Part shown: piece by piece, positions 49,974 through 57,951 of the stretch | Numbering within the stretch: the first letter of the stretch is position 1 | How the letters are laid out: the number at the start of each line of letters is the position of its first letter | Assembly (NCBI RefSeq): GCF_900163795.1 | Contig: NZ_FWFD01000013.1 | Coordinates: forward strand, 124,001-188,000 | Source of the DNA: Vagococcus fluvialis bH819 | GTDB taxonomy: Bacteria; Bacillota; Bacilli; Lactobacillales; Vagococcaceae | Direction: 5' to 3' | Length of the DNA: 64,000 bases | Notes under the pieces: model-generated | What the model saw: only the letters and a program-made list of their open reading frames with translations | The model's database searches: none | Told to the model about the DNA's origin: nothing | Made by a program: the position numbers and the translations under genes

Positions 49974-51452
49974 TTGGTAAACGTAATAGATAAAGATTTA
50001 GTATCAATTCAAGAAGTACGTAATCTCCTTAAAGATGCGACAGAAGCGCAAAAAGAATTAGCTACTTTTTCACAAGAAAAGATAGATAATATCTGTAAAG
50101 CAATGACAATGGCAGCATATGATAATCGAGTGAAATTAGCTAAAATGGCCAATGAAGAAACCGGCTTTGGTATTTGGCAAGACAAAGTAGTTAAAAATTC
50201 ATTCGCTTCTAAAGCTGTTTGGGAAAACATGAAAGACATGAAAACAGTTGGCGTGATTAATGAAGATAAAATGAATAAAGTCATGGACATTGCAGTTCCA
50301 GTAGGAGTTGTTGCAGGTTTAATTCCATCAACTAACCCAACATCAACTGTAATCTACAAAGCACTTATTTCATTAAAAGCAGGTAATAGTATCGTCTTTT
50401 CACCACACCCAACTGCTCTAAAATGTATTACTGAAACAGTAGATATTATTAGAAATGCAGCTGTAAGAGAAGGCTGTCCAGCCGGTGCAATTAGTGTGAT
50501 GACAACACCAACTATGCAAGGTACTGCTGAATTAATGAAACATGATTTAACTAAACTGATCTTAGCAACAGGTGGGTCAGCAATGGTTAAAGCAGCGTAT
50601 TCATCAGGAACACCTGCAATCGGTGTTGGACCAGGTAATGGCCCTGCTTTTATCGAAAAAACAGCTAATATTCCTTTAGCAGTTAAACACATTATGGATT
50701 CAAAAACATTTGATAATGGTACAATTTGTGCTTCTGAACAATCAGTTGTTGTTGAAGAAGTAAGTAAACAAGCAGTGATGAATGAATTCAAAAAACAAGG
50801 AGCTTACTTCTTAACTAAAGAAGAAGCTGCTCAATTAGAAAAATTCATCATGCGCGCTAATGGCACAATGAATCCACAGATTGTAGGGAAATCGATTGAT
50901 ACAATCAGTAAATTAACTGGTTTAACTTTCCCACAAGGGACACGTGTCTTAATTGCTGAAGAAAATAGAGTGGGAATGAAAGTTCCATATTCTAGAGAAA
51001 AATTAGCACCAATTTTAGCTTTTTATACAACAAAAGACTGGGAAGATGCTTGTCAGTTATGTATTGAAATCTTAACTAATGAAGGTGCAGGACACACAAT
51101 GGTGATCCATACCGAAGATGATAACGTTGTAAGAGAATTTGGCTTGAAAAAACCTGTCTCTCGTTTATTAGTTAATACTCCAGGAACTTTAGGCGGTATT
51201 GGCGCATCAACAAATATTAATCCAGCTTTAACATTAGGTTGTGGTGCTGTAGGTGGAAGTTCAACTTCAGACAATATCAGCCCAGAAAACTTATTCAACT
51301 TAAGAAAAGTCGCTTACGGAGTTCGTGAATTAGATGAATTACGTGGTGAGGATCTTAATCTAGTTGATAGTAAAGTTGAAACATGTTCAACTACAGATTC
51401 AAAAGATGAACTAATCAACAAGATTGTGGCAGCAGTGCTAGAAAAACTTTAA
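49974..51452 (+). CDS. eutE: EutE, CoA-acylating acetaldehyde dehydrogenase
   Basis: The protein has 492 residues from TTG 49974 (AAGGAGG 9 nt upstream). It is an aldehyde dehydrogenase fold with GVVAGLIPSTNPTSTVIYKAL, LATGGSAMVKAAYSSGTPAIGVGPGN and the catalytic Cys in FDNGTICASEQSVV. It converts acetaldehyde plus CoA and NAD to acetyl-CoA. Its C-terminal 15 residues (DELINKIVAAVLEKL) form an amphipathic helix like an encapsulation peptide, whereas the family more often carries it at the N-terminus. Confidence 0.94.
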   Translation: MVNVIDKDLVSIQEVRNLLKDATEAQKELATFSQEKIDNICKAMTMAAYDNRVKLAKMANEETGFGIWQDKVVKNSFASKAVWENMKDMKTVGVINEDKMNKVMDIAVPVGVVAGLIPSTNPTSTVIYKALISLKAGNSIVFSPHPTALKCITETVDIIRNAAVREGCPAGAISVMTTPTMQGTAELMKHDLTKLILATGGSAMVKAAYSSGTPAIGVGPGNGPAFIEKTANIPLAVKHIMDSKTFDNGTICASEQSVVVEEVSKQAVMNEFKKQGAYFLTKEEAAQLEKFIMRANGTMNPQIVGKSIDTISKLTGLTFPQGTRVLIAEENRVGMKVPYSREKLAPILAFYTTKDWEDACQLCIEILTNEGAGHTMVIHTEDDNVVREFGLKKPVSRLLVNTPGTLGGIGASTNINPALTLGCGAVGGSSTSDNISPENLFNLRKVAYGVRELDELRGEDLNLVDSKVETCSTTDSKDELINKIVAAVLEKL

Positions 51453-51510
51453 ATTTGGTTTTAATTATATTAAAATAAATTATACATAAAATATTAGGAG
51501 GAACATTATT

Positions 51511-51789
51511 ATGAACGCAAACGCATTAGGAATGATCGAAACAAAAGGTTTAGTAGGAGCTATTGAAGCAGCAGACGCAATGGTGAAAGCAGCTAACGTA
51601 ACATTGATTGGTAAAGAACAAGTAGGTGGCGGATTAGTAACAGTTATGGTTCGTGGTGACGTAGGTGCTGTTAAAGCAGCAACTGACGCTGGAGCAGCAG
51701 CAGCTGAACGTGTAGGAGAATTATTATCAGTTCACGTAATTCCTCGTCCACATTCAGAAGTTGACGAAATTTTACCAAAAATGGGTTAA
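51511..51789 (+). CDS. eutM: EutM, major hexameric BMC shell protein
   Basis: The protein has 92 residues and a single canonical BMC domain: [26 protein letters not shown], then [29 protein letters not shown] and VIPRPH. Codon use is strongly biased to frequent codons and the ribosome binding site is AGGAGG, as expected for an abundant shell protein. It follows eutE after 58 bp. Confidence 0.95.
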   Translation: MNANALGMIETKGLVGAIEAADAMVKAANVTLIGKEQVGGGLVTVMVRGDVGAVKAATDAGAAAAERVGELLSVHVIPRPHSEVDEILPKMG

Positions 51790-51828
51790 TTCTTTAACTT
51801 AAAATAAGAAAAAAATAAAGAGTCTGAA

Positions 51829-51872
51829 GGGTATATGTCTATATGAATATACCCTTTTCTCAAAGAGAAGGG
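51829..51872 (+). promoter_or_regulatory. Overlapping hairpins covering the ribosome binding site of the EutT-like gene
   Basis: GGGTATA (51829-51835) can pair with TATACCC (51848-51854). Alternatively the same CCC, within CCCTTTTCTC (51852-51861), pairs with GAGAAGGG (51865-51872), which contains the AAGGG of the likely ribosome binding site. The two stems exclude each other, so translation may be switched or damped. Read from sequence only. Confidence 0.45.
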
Positions 51873-51881
51873 TGTGTTATC

Positions 51882-52499
51882 GTGGCCGTTTTAACTGAAT
51901 CTGACGTTCGAAATAGATTAAAAAAAGAACGTCTAACGGAAATGATAATAACAAAAGGAACCATTGTAACGCCTTCAGCTAAAAGTTTTTTGAATGATAA
52001 GGGAATATCTGTAGTCTTTGAATCAGAAGAAATAAAAATAGACGAATCGGTTGAAAGAGAATCAGCTAAAAAAATTGAAGTGAAAGAAACTGATATAGTT
52101 AATGAGCCAAGTTTTATATTGAAAAAAAATAGAATTCAGTGGTCATTATTAAAAGTAGAATTTATTAAGTTTCAACAAAATTTAACAGAAGAAAAAGCAG
52201 TTGATTTCCAAGATTCTTTAAGCTTGATTTTAAAAATAATAGATGATGTCATATTAGGCATTGGTCAAACAAACTGGATTAATACCGGCTATTTATCTTG
52301 TGAAGAGCAGACAAAAGAGCTTGAAGTTTCCGTTGAAATGAGTGACTATCAGTTGGATTTATATCGGTTAATGTTACTCTGTGAAGATGCTTGTTGTGAG
52401 TTAGTAGAGTCTTATAGGGATCGTTTTGGTATTTGTACAAGAGAAGATTTACTTGAACTAGAAGTAAAATTCCCTCTATTTATTAAGTCATTAATATAG
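51882..52499 (+). CDS. EutT-like putative corrinoid adenosyltransferase
   Basis: The protein has 205 residues from GTG 51882, preferred because AAGGGTG is 7 nt upstream and because the N-terminus then reads MAVLTESDVRNRL; an in-frame ATG at 51843 lies in a hairpin. VLTESDVRNRLKKERL...TIVTPSAKSFLNDKGI resembles the N-terminus of EutT. The C-terminal helical part (FQDSLSLILKIIDDVILGIGQTN) is compatible with that fold but I see no HxxxCxxC-like metal motif. It occupies the slot of the adenosyltransferase-annotated gene in the Listeria eut cluster. Function is uncertain, since a clear PduO enzyme is also present. Confidence 0.6.
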   Translation: MAVLTESDVRNRLKKERLTEMIITKGTIVTPSAKSFLNDKGISVVFESEEIKIDESVERESAKKIEVKETDIVNEPSFILKKNRIQWSLLKVEFIKFQQNLTEEKAVDFQDSLSLILKIIDDVILGIGQTNWINTGYLSCEEQTKELEVSVEMSDYQLDLYRLMLLCEDACCELVESYRDRFGICTREDLLELEVKFPLFIKSLI

Positions 52500-52535
52500 T
52501 CATCTTTTATTCTAAATGAAGGAGGTTATAAAACA

Positions 52536-53189
52536 GTGGAAATAACAAATGAGAATATTGATGAAATAATTAAAGAAGTTGTCTCAAGATTACAGCCTAA
52601 ACGTGATTTTGAAGTGGAAGCAAGTGGTCGTCACGTCCATTTATCTCGCAAAGATATTGATACATTATTTGGAAAAGGCTATCAATTAACTAAATTAAAA
52701 GATCTTTCTCAGCCAGGTCAATTTGCGTGTAAGGAACGAATTAATTTAGTTGGTCCCAAAGGTGTATTAAAAAATGTTGTCATTTTAGGACCTGAACGAA
52801 AAGAGTCTCAAGCTGAAATATCAGGAACAGATGCCTTAACATTGGGTGTGAAAGTACCTGTTAGAGAAAGTGGCGATATTGTCGGAACACCAGGAATTTT
52901 ATTAATGAGTGGTATGACAAGTCTACAATTATCTAAAGGATTAATTATTGCTAAACGTCACGTCCATTTAACTGAGGAAGATGCTTGGCGCTTTAAAGTG
53001 AAACAAGGTGAAATCGTTCAAGTTAAGATTGATGGTGAGCGACCACTTATTTTCGACGATGTGGTAATCCGTGTTAGTCCTAAGTTTGCAACATATATGC
53101 ATATTGATTATGATGAAGCCAATGCTTGTGGCTTTAAAAAAGGGACTAGAGGAACGATCATCAAGAAATTAGGTAATTGGAATGGATAA
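52536..53189 (+). CDS. pduL: PduL-type phosphate acyltransferase (EutD analogue)
   Basis: The protein has 217 residues from GTG 52536 (AAGGAGG upstream). Two PduL domains each have a zinc-binding His pair: EASGRHVHLSRKD near residue 30 and IAKRHVHLTEED near residue 140. It converts acetyl-CoA and phosphate to acetyl phosphate and CoA, recycling CoA within the compartment. The N-terminal helix (NIDEIIKEVVSRLQP) is a typical encapsulation peptide. It overlaps the next gene by 8 bp. Confidence 0.94.
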   Translation: MEITNENIDEIIKEVVSRLQPKRDFEVEASGRHVHLSRKDIDTLFGKGYQLTKLKDLSQPGQFACKERINLVGPKGVLKNVVILGPERKESQAEISGTDALTLGVKVPVRESGDIVGTPGILLMSGMTSLQLSKGLIIAKRHVHLTEEDAWRFKVKQGEIVQVKIDGERPLIFDDVVIRVSPKFATYMHIDYDEANACGFKKGTRGTIIKKLGNWNG

Positions 53190-53787
53190 TTTCGAAGAAT
53201 TAGTACAGATTGTGACACAAAAAGTGTTAGAAGCTTTAGGGAAAGAAAGTGGCATTTATCAGGATACTTCTAATAGATTAGGTGTATATGGTGAAAAAAC
53301 AGCCGATTTGGCACAATTTTTTAAAGACACTGACTACTCTGGTGATAAATTAGATGGTTCATCTCAAGGGGTGGTTGTTTCACAATTATCTTTAGAAAGT
53401 TTAATGAGAATATCGGAAATGTTACCTTCAACTGAAGGAGAAAAGCACATATTTGAAGCATTAATGACTAAGAAAAAAGTTTATGTTCTAAATAGTGGTA
53501 AAGAATATACGTCACTTATGAAGAAAAGTCCTTATAGTGCCAAAGCACATGTTTTAAAAGCTGAAAATCAGTGGGAAAAATATGGGGCTGAGTTTATCAA
53601 TGTTAAAGCGAATGTGTCTAAAAACAAGACAACATCCAGAGTATGGACAAAAGAATTATTACAAAAAGAAATGAATCAAGGTATTACAGAATGGACAGTA
53701 ACAGAGTCAACGATTGTAACTCCTTTAGCAAAAGATTTTATTAGAGAAAAACAATTAAAGCTTAATTATGTAAGAGAAGAGGAATAA
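53182..53787 (+). CDS. Eut-associated protein of unknown function (eut_hyp type)
   Basis: The protein has 201 residues. It occupies the position of the uncharacterised gene between pduL and eutN in Firmicute eut operons. An N-terminal amphipathic helix (FEELVQIVTQKVLEALG) is a candidate encapsulation peptide. The middle (ALMTKKKVYVLNSGKEYTSL) is a flavoprotein-like alpha/beta segment. The C-terminus (VTESTIVTPLAKDFIREKQLKL) shares the TIVTP-AK-F motif with the EutT-like protein at 51882. Its function has not been established. Confidence 0.65.
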   Translation: MDNFEELVQIVTQKVLEALGKESGIYQDTSNRLGVYGEKTADLAQFFKDTDYSGDKLDGSSQGVVVSQLSLESLMRISEMLPSTEGEKHIFEALMTKKKVYVLNSGKEYTSLMKKSPYSAKAHVLKAENQWEKYGAEFINVKANVSKNKTTSRVWTKELLQKEMNQGITEWTVTESTIVTPLAKDFIREKQLKLNYVREEE

Positions 53788-53789
53788 TC

Positions 53790-54059
53790 ATGTTAATTGG
53801 AACAGTATCAGGGAGTCTATGGGCAACTCGAAAAAATGAACATTTAAATGGTTTAAAATTTTTATTAGTGGACATTGAAGAAACGTCTCAAGAAACGCCT
53901 AAAAGAACAATCGTAGCAGCTGATAATGAAGGTGCTGGATTTGGAGACGTGGTTTTGGTGACAACAGGTGGTTCTGCTAGAGTAGCACTGGGCTCTTCTG
54001 AAGTTCCGGTTGATGCAACGATTGTTGGTATTATTGATTCTGTTGAAAGAAATCAATAA
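53790..54059 (+). CDS. eutN: EutN, pentameric shell vertex protein
   Basis: The protein has 89 residues of the EutN/CcmL family: MLIGTVSGSLWATRKNEHLNGLKFLLV, ADNEGAGFGDVVLVTTGGSARVAL and DATIVGIID. Pentamers cap the vertices of the polyhedral shell. It starts 2 bp after the preceding stop. Confidence 0.95.
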   Translation: MLIGTVSGSLWATRKNEHLNGLKFLLVDIEETSQETPKRTIVAADNEGAGFGDVVLVTTGGSARVALGSSEVPVDATIVGIIDSVERNQ

Positions 54060-54100
54060 TATTATTATAAGTAAAAAAGGATATTAGGAGGTAGCAATCA

Positions 54101-55207
54101 ATGAGTATTAATGAAATTATTATGTATATTATCGCTTTCTTTATGGTTGTAGGTGGAATTGATTATATTTTAGGTAATAAATTTAATTTAGGTAATCAAT
54201 TTGAAGAAGGTATTATGGCAATGGGGTCTCTTACGTTATCAATGGTAGGGATTATCACACTTGCCCCAATTTTAGCCAATATATTAAAACCAATTGTTGT
54301 TCCAATTTATACAGCTTTAGGAGCAGATCCAGCAATGTTTGCAACAACTCTTTTGGCAAATGATATGGGTGGTTATACATTAGCAATGGAAATGGCTCAA
54401 ACACCGGAAGCTGGTCTTTTTGCAGGAACAATTCTAGGAGCTATGATGGGTCCTACGATTGTATTTACAATTCCAGTTGCATTAGGAATTATCAAAAAAG
54501 AAGATCAAAAATATTTAGCAACAGGTGTTTTATCAGGAATGGTAACTATTCCGATTGGTGCATTTGTTGGCGGTTTAGTAGCAGGATTTGACGTTATGAT
54601 GATTATTAAAAATTTAATTCCAATCGTTATCGTAGCAGCGTTAGTTATGGTGGGATTACTATTAATTCCAGATGGCATGATTAAAGGCTTTACTTATTTT
54701 GGTAAAGGCGTTGTTGTTATTGCTATTATTGGTTTAATTTTAGGTGCTTTACAACAACTAGTTGGAATTACAGTAATTGAAGGAATTGCGCCAGTCTCTG
54801 AAGGGATTGAAGTAGTTGGTGGTATTGCTCTAACATTAGCAGGAGCGTTTGTATTAGTTCAAGTGATTACTCGAGTATTTAAGAAACCATTATTAGGCTT
54901 AGGTAAAATCTTAGGCATGAATGAAACATCAGCAGCTGGTTTAGTAGCAACTTTAGCTAACAATATCGCTATGTTCCAAACAATGAAAGACATGGACGAA
55001 CGTGGAAAAATTATTAACGTTGCCTTTGCAGTATCAGCTTCATTTGTTTTAGGAGACCACTTAGGCTTTACAGCAGGAGTAGAAAAAGCAATGATTTTCC
55101 CAATGATCGTTGGAAAATTAGTTGGTGGTATTACTGCAATTTTAGTGGCAATTTTTGTTGCTAATAAAACAATGAAAAAAGCAGAATCAGTTAAAGAGGT
55201 GGCATAA
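54101..55207 (+). CDS. eutH: EutH, ethanolamine transporter
   Basis: The protein has 368 residues and about ten transmembrane helices, with the family segments GNQFEEGIMAMGSLTLSMVGIITLAP, LLANDMGGYTLAMEMA and ALGIIKKEDQKYLATGVLSG. It imports ethanolamine, which matters when diffusion of the neutral form is limiting at low pH. It starts 41 bp after eutN with AGGAGG. Confidence 0.95.
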   Translation: MSINEIIMYIIAFFMVVGGIDYILGNKFNLGNQFEEGIMAMGSLTLSMVGIITLAPILANILKPIVVPIYTALGADPAMFATTLLANDMGGYTLAMEMAQTPEAGLFAGTILGAMMGPTIVFTIPVALGIIKKEDQKYLATGVLSGMVTIPIGAFVGGLVAGFDVMMIIKNLIPIVIVAALVMVGLLLIPDGMIKGFTYFGKGVVVIAIIGLILGALQQLVGITVIEGIAPVSEGIEVVGGIALTLAGAFVLVQVITRVFKKPLLGLGKILGMNETSAAGLVATLANNIAMFQTMKDMDERGKIINVAFAVSASFVLGDHLGFTAGVEKAMIFPMIVGKLVGGITAILVAIFVANKTMKKAESVKEVA

Positions 55208-55209
55208 TC

Positions 55210-55665
55210 ATGGATGATAATCAAAAAAGTATTATTGAAAATGTTGTTCGCCAAGTGCTAATGGAAAAAATGAGCGGATTGTCTCAATTAACAAAAACAG
55301 TAGATCCGAGTGGTGTTTTATCTGTAAAATTACCTCTTCTAGAAGTGGATGAAAATGATCGACTAGATACAGGTGTTGCAGGAGATGTTGTTTATTGCAA
55401 AGATTTAGTTACTTTAGAAGAAAGTCCTCGTCTAGGCTGTGGATTAATGGTTATGAAGGACACAACATTTGATTGGACTCTTGAGTATGATGAAGTAGAT
55501 TACATTATTGAAGGAACATTAACTGTCATTGTTGATGGTCGAAGAATTAGTGCGGGACCAGGAGAAATTATATTTGTTCCTAAGAGTAGCAGCATTCAAT
55601 TCTCAGTAGAAGGTGATGCTCGATTTGTTTATGTCACTTATCCAGCAGACTGGGCGTCACAATAA
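55210..55665 (+). CDS. eutQ: EutQ, cupin-fold protein
   Basis: The protein has 151 residues. A C-terminal cupin domain (LGCGLMVMKDTTFDWTLEYDEVDYIIEGTLTVIVDGRRISAGPGEIIFVPKSS) is preceded by an N-terminal amphipathic helix (SIIENVVRQVLMEKM). EutQ of Salmonella has been reported to have acetate kinase activity and to help compartment assembly. It begins 2 bp after eutH. Confidence 0.92.
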   Translation: MDDNQKSIIENVVRQVLMEKMSGLSQLTKTVDPSGVLSVKLPLLEVDENDRLDTGVAGDVVYCKDLVTLEESPRLGCGLMVMKDTTFDWTLEYDEVDYIIEGTLTVIVDGRRISAGPGEIIFVPKSSSIQFSVEGDARFVYVTYPADWASQ

Positions 55666-55682
55666 TTTTTTAGGAGGATATT

Positions 55683-56516
55683 ATGGTTGATTTAAAGCAA
55701 GTGAATAACATATTACAAGAATTTAATGAAATCGTAAATACTAAAAAATGTCGTTCTTTTGCGAAGGATGAACAATTGAAGGTAGGAGTCGATTTAGGAA
55801 CTTCTTCCATCGTTTTAGCTATTCTAGATGAAAGCAATAAACCAATCTATGGTAGTTTTGAATACGCTGAAGTTGTTCGTGACGGGCTTGTGGTAAATTA
55901 TATAGAAGCTGTTCAAATCGTCTCTAAATTAGTTAAAGAAGCAGAAGAAATCCTTGGAGTAGAATTAACTGATGCTGCAACAGCAGTACCACCAGGAACT
56001 TTAGGTAATGACTATAAAGTTGTTTCTAATGTATTAGAATCTGCAGGTTTAAATGTAACGACTATTGTTGATGAACCATCAGCAGCAGCTCGTTTATTAG
56101 AACTAGAAAAAGGTGCTGTAATTGATGTTGGTGGTGGAACGACAGGGATTAGTATTATTGAAGATTACACCGTAGTTAAGACGATTGATGAGCCGACTGG
56201 AGGCACTCATATGTCTTTAGTTTTAGCTGGTTATCATAAAATATCTGTTCCAGAAGCTGAATTAATAAAACGTGATAAAGAACAAGAACAAGAAACCTTT
56301 ATGATTATTAAACCAGTTATTGATAAAATGGCAAACATTACAAAACAGTTTCTTGAGGCGTATCCAATAGAACCGTTATTTGTGGTTGGGGGAGCTAGTT
56401 ATTTTGAAGATTTTGCTAAGGTATTTTCTAAGTATCTTGGAAAAGATGTGGCAAGACCAGATTATCCTCAATTTGTAACACCTTTAGGAATTGCTATTGC
56501 AAGTGTAAAAGAGTAA
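55683..56516 (+). CDS. eutJ: EutJ, actin/Hsp70-fold chaperone-like protein
   Basis: The protein has 277 residues with an ATPase fold: GVDLGTSSIVLAILDE, AATAVPPGT, DEPSAAARLLELEKGAVIDVGGGTTGISII, FVVGGASYFEDFA. It is annotated as a chaperone in ethanolamine utilisation; the client is not firmly known. AGGAGG lies before ATG 55683. It is the last clear eut gene. Confidence 0.92.
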   Translation: MVDLKQVNNILQEFNEIVNTKKCRSFAKDEQLKVGVDLGTSSIVLAILDESNKPIYGSFEYAEVVRDGLVVNYIEAVQIVSKLVKEAEEILGVELTDAATAVPPGTLGNDYKVVSNVLESAGLNVTTIVDEPSAAARLLELEKGAVIDVGGGTTGISIIEDYTVVKTIDEPTGGTHMSLVLAGYHKISVPEAELIKRDKEQEQETFMIIKPVIDKMANITKQFLEAYPIEPLFVVGGASYFEDFAKVFSKYLGKDVARPDYPQFVTPLGIAIASVKE

Positions 56517-56532
56517 AAAAGGCGTGAATATC

Positions 56533-56994
56533 ATGATTTCAGAGGTAAATAAATTATTAAAATCTGATTTAAATGAATGTATGGAAACTTTTAGAGAATC
56601 GTCGTTAAATCAAGCATATGATGGACAAGTTCTAGACTGGATAAAAACTGGATTACAGCGTAATGAATTATGGGGGGCTAAAACCAGTTCAGGAGAAATT
56701 GTCGCAATCATGTGGGTTGAAGAAAATGGCTTTTTTCATGAATACCCATACCTTGCATTAATTTGTGTTAAAAACACTTATCAAGGTCAAGGTATAGGCA
56801 CATTTTTATTAACTATTTATGAAGCGATTGCTAGATCATTAGGTAAGAAAAAAATAACGCTTATGGTTGGTGATTTCAATATAAATGCTAAAAAGTTGTA
56901 TGAACGTATGGGTTACAAAGAAGTTGGTAAAGTAGAAGCAGCATACATGCCTGAAATAGCAGAATATATTATGTTAAAAGAATTAGCTGATTAA
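56533..56994 (+). CDS. GNAT-family N-acetyltransferase
   Basis: The protein has 153 residues from ATG 56533; the in-frame GTG at 56524 is too close to the AAAAGG site. The acetyl-CoA loop is GQGIGTFLL, preceded by YPYLALICVKNTYQ, with NINAKKLYERMGYKEVG near the end as in RimI-like GNAT enzymes. It is 16 bp from eutJ and may be co-transcribed. The acetyl acceptor is unknown. Confidence 0.85.
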   Translation: MISEVNKLLKSDLNECMETFRESSLNQAYDGQVLDWIKTGLQRNELWGAKTSSGEIVAIMWVEENGFFHEYPYLALICVKNTYQGQGIGTFLLTIYEAIARSLGKKKITLMVGDFNINAKKLYERMGYKEVGKVEAAYMPEIAEYIMLKELAD

Positions 56995-57061
56995 AACTAA
57001 TCATGATTAATTAAGTTCAAATTAGTGAATGATTAAACTTTCACAATATAGTCAAAAGCTA

Positions 57062-57090
57062 TTGAAAATGAGGCACAGGTGTTATATTAT
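57062..57090 (+). promoter_or_regulatory. Promoter of the cobalamin biosynthesis operon
   Basis: TTGAAA (57062-57067), 17-bp spacer, TATTAT (57085-57090), each one mismatch from consensus, just ahead of the riboswitch. Confidence 0.75.
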
Positions 57091-57099
57091 TAAAAATGA

Positions 57100-57327
57100 A
57101 GCAATAATGACAATTTAATAAAAACATTCTAGTGATGGGAAATGAGGTGTGACTCCTCAACAGACCCTTTCTACTGTAATGCGGACGAAATTCTTAATAA
57201 ACCACTGTCGAAAGATTTGGAAGGTGAGAAAAGTAGGAAGAGGCTAAGTCAGGATATCCAAGCTAAGATGAGAAAAAATAATTCTATCGGGAAGTTGTTT
57301 TTTTTGGTCTGTTAGCAACTTCTTTTT
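57100..57327 (+). ncRNA. Cobalamin (B12) riboswitch controlling the cbi operon
   Basis: The aptamer core is GGGAAATGAGGTGTGACTCC, then ACAGACCC...CTACTGTAAT (from 57137), with the B12-box region AAGTCAGGATATCC at about 57246. The expression platform is a terminator with GAAGTTG (57291-57297) and CAACTTC (57316-57322) plus T run. Adenosylcobalamin binding should favour termination and so repress synthesis when cofactor is plentiful. The 5' end is approximate. Confidence 0.9.
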
Positions 57328-57365
57328 ACTAAAAAAGATTTCTGACAAAGGATACTATACAAAAA

Positions 57366-57406
57366 AAACAAACTATCGTTCTGATTGAATGATGGTTTGT
57401 TTTTTT
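57366..57406 (+). terminator. Second terminator in the cbi leader
   Basis: AAACAAACTATC (57366-57377) pairs with GATGGTTTGTTT (57391-57402) with one wobble, followed by T residues. It lies only 27 bp before the first gene, so read-through must occur or be regulated. Confidence 0.75.
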
Positions 57407-57433
57407 ATATAAAAATTAAGAAGGAGAGAAAAA

Positions 57434-57949
57434 ATGAACCAAAAAACAAAAGAAATAACACTAGTAGCTTTAATGATAGCCCTGAGTGTATTAGGCGCTA
57501 ACATCAAACTGTTAGGATCAATTGCATTAGACTCGTTTCCAGCATTTATTTCAACAATTATTCTAGGTCCAGGTGTCGGTATATTAGTTGCATTTTTTGG
57601 TCACATGGTTTCAGCAATGTTATCTGGCTTTCCTAATACATTGCCTATCCATTTGATGATAGCAACCTTGATGATGGTTTGTGTATTTGTATACGGTTTC
57701 ATAAGACGGAAATATAATAAATACCCTGTACTATCAAAAATTATTTCAATAGTTGTGGCATTTATAATTAACGTTCCTTTAGATTTGCTTTTATTGTATC
57801 CATTCTTGGGAGATGTTGTTTTTGTTTTATTTGTCCCATTAACTATAGCAACATTGGCTAATTTATTCTTAACAGAAGTAGTATACGCTTGTTTACCTTC
57901 AAAAATAAAAAATTATTCTAAAATTCAACAGGATATGAAAGGACACTAA
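57434..57949 (+). CDS. ECF transporter S component, probably for a cobalamin precursor
   Basis: The protein has 171 residues with five to six transmembrane helices. The N-terminus MNQKTKEITLVALMIALSVLGANIK carries an ALMIALSVLGA helix that resembles the ECF-module contact motif. GVGILVAFFGHMVSAMLSGFP and FIINVPLDLLLLYPFLG are typical of the S-component class. Placement behind a B12 riboswitch and before cobD suggests uptake of cobalamin, cobinamide or a precursor through a shared ECF energising module encoded elsewhere. Confidence 0.8.
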   Translation: MNQKTKEITLVALMIALSVLGANIKLLGSIALDSFPAFISTIILGPGVGILVAFFGHMVSAMLSGFPNTLPIHLMIATLMMVCVFVYGFIRRKYNKYPVLSKIISIVVAFIINVPLDLLLLYPFLGDVVFVLFVPLTIATLANLFLTEVVYACLPSKIKNYSKIQQDMKGH

Positions 57950-57951
57950 AA

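Noticed and set aside
50009-51298. Minus-strand ORFs inside eutE
   Set aside because: Shadows of a strongly conserved coding frame; composition is not protein-like.
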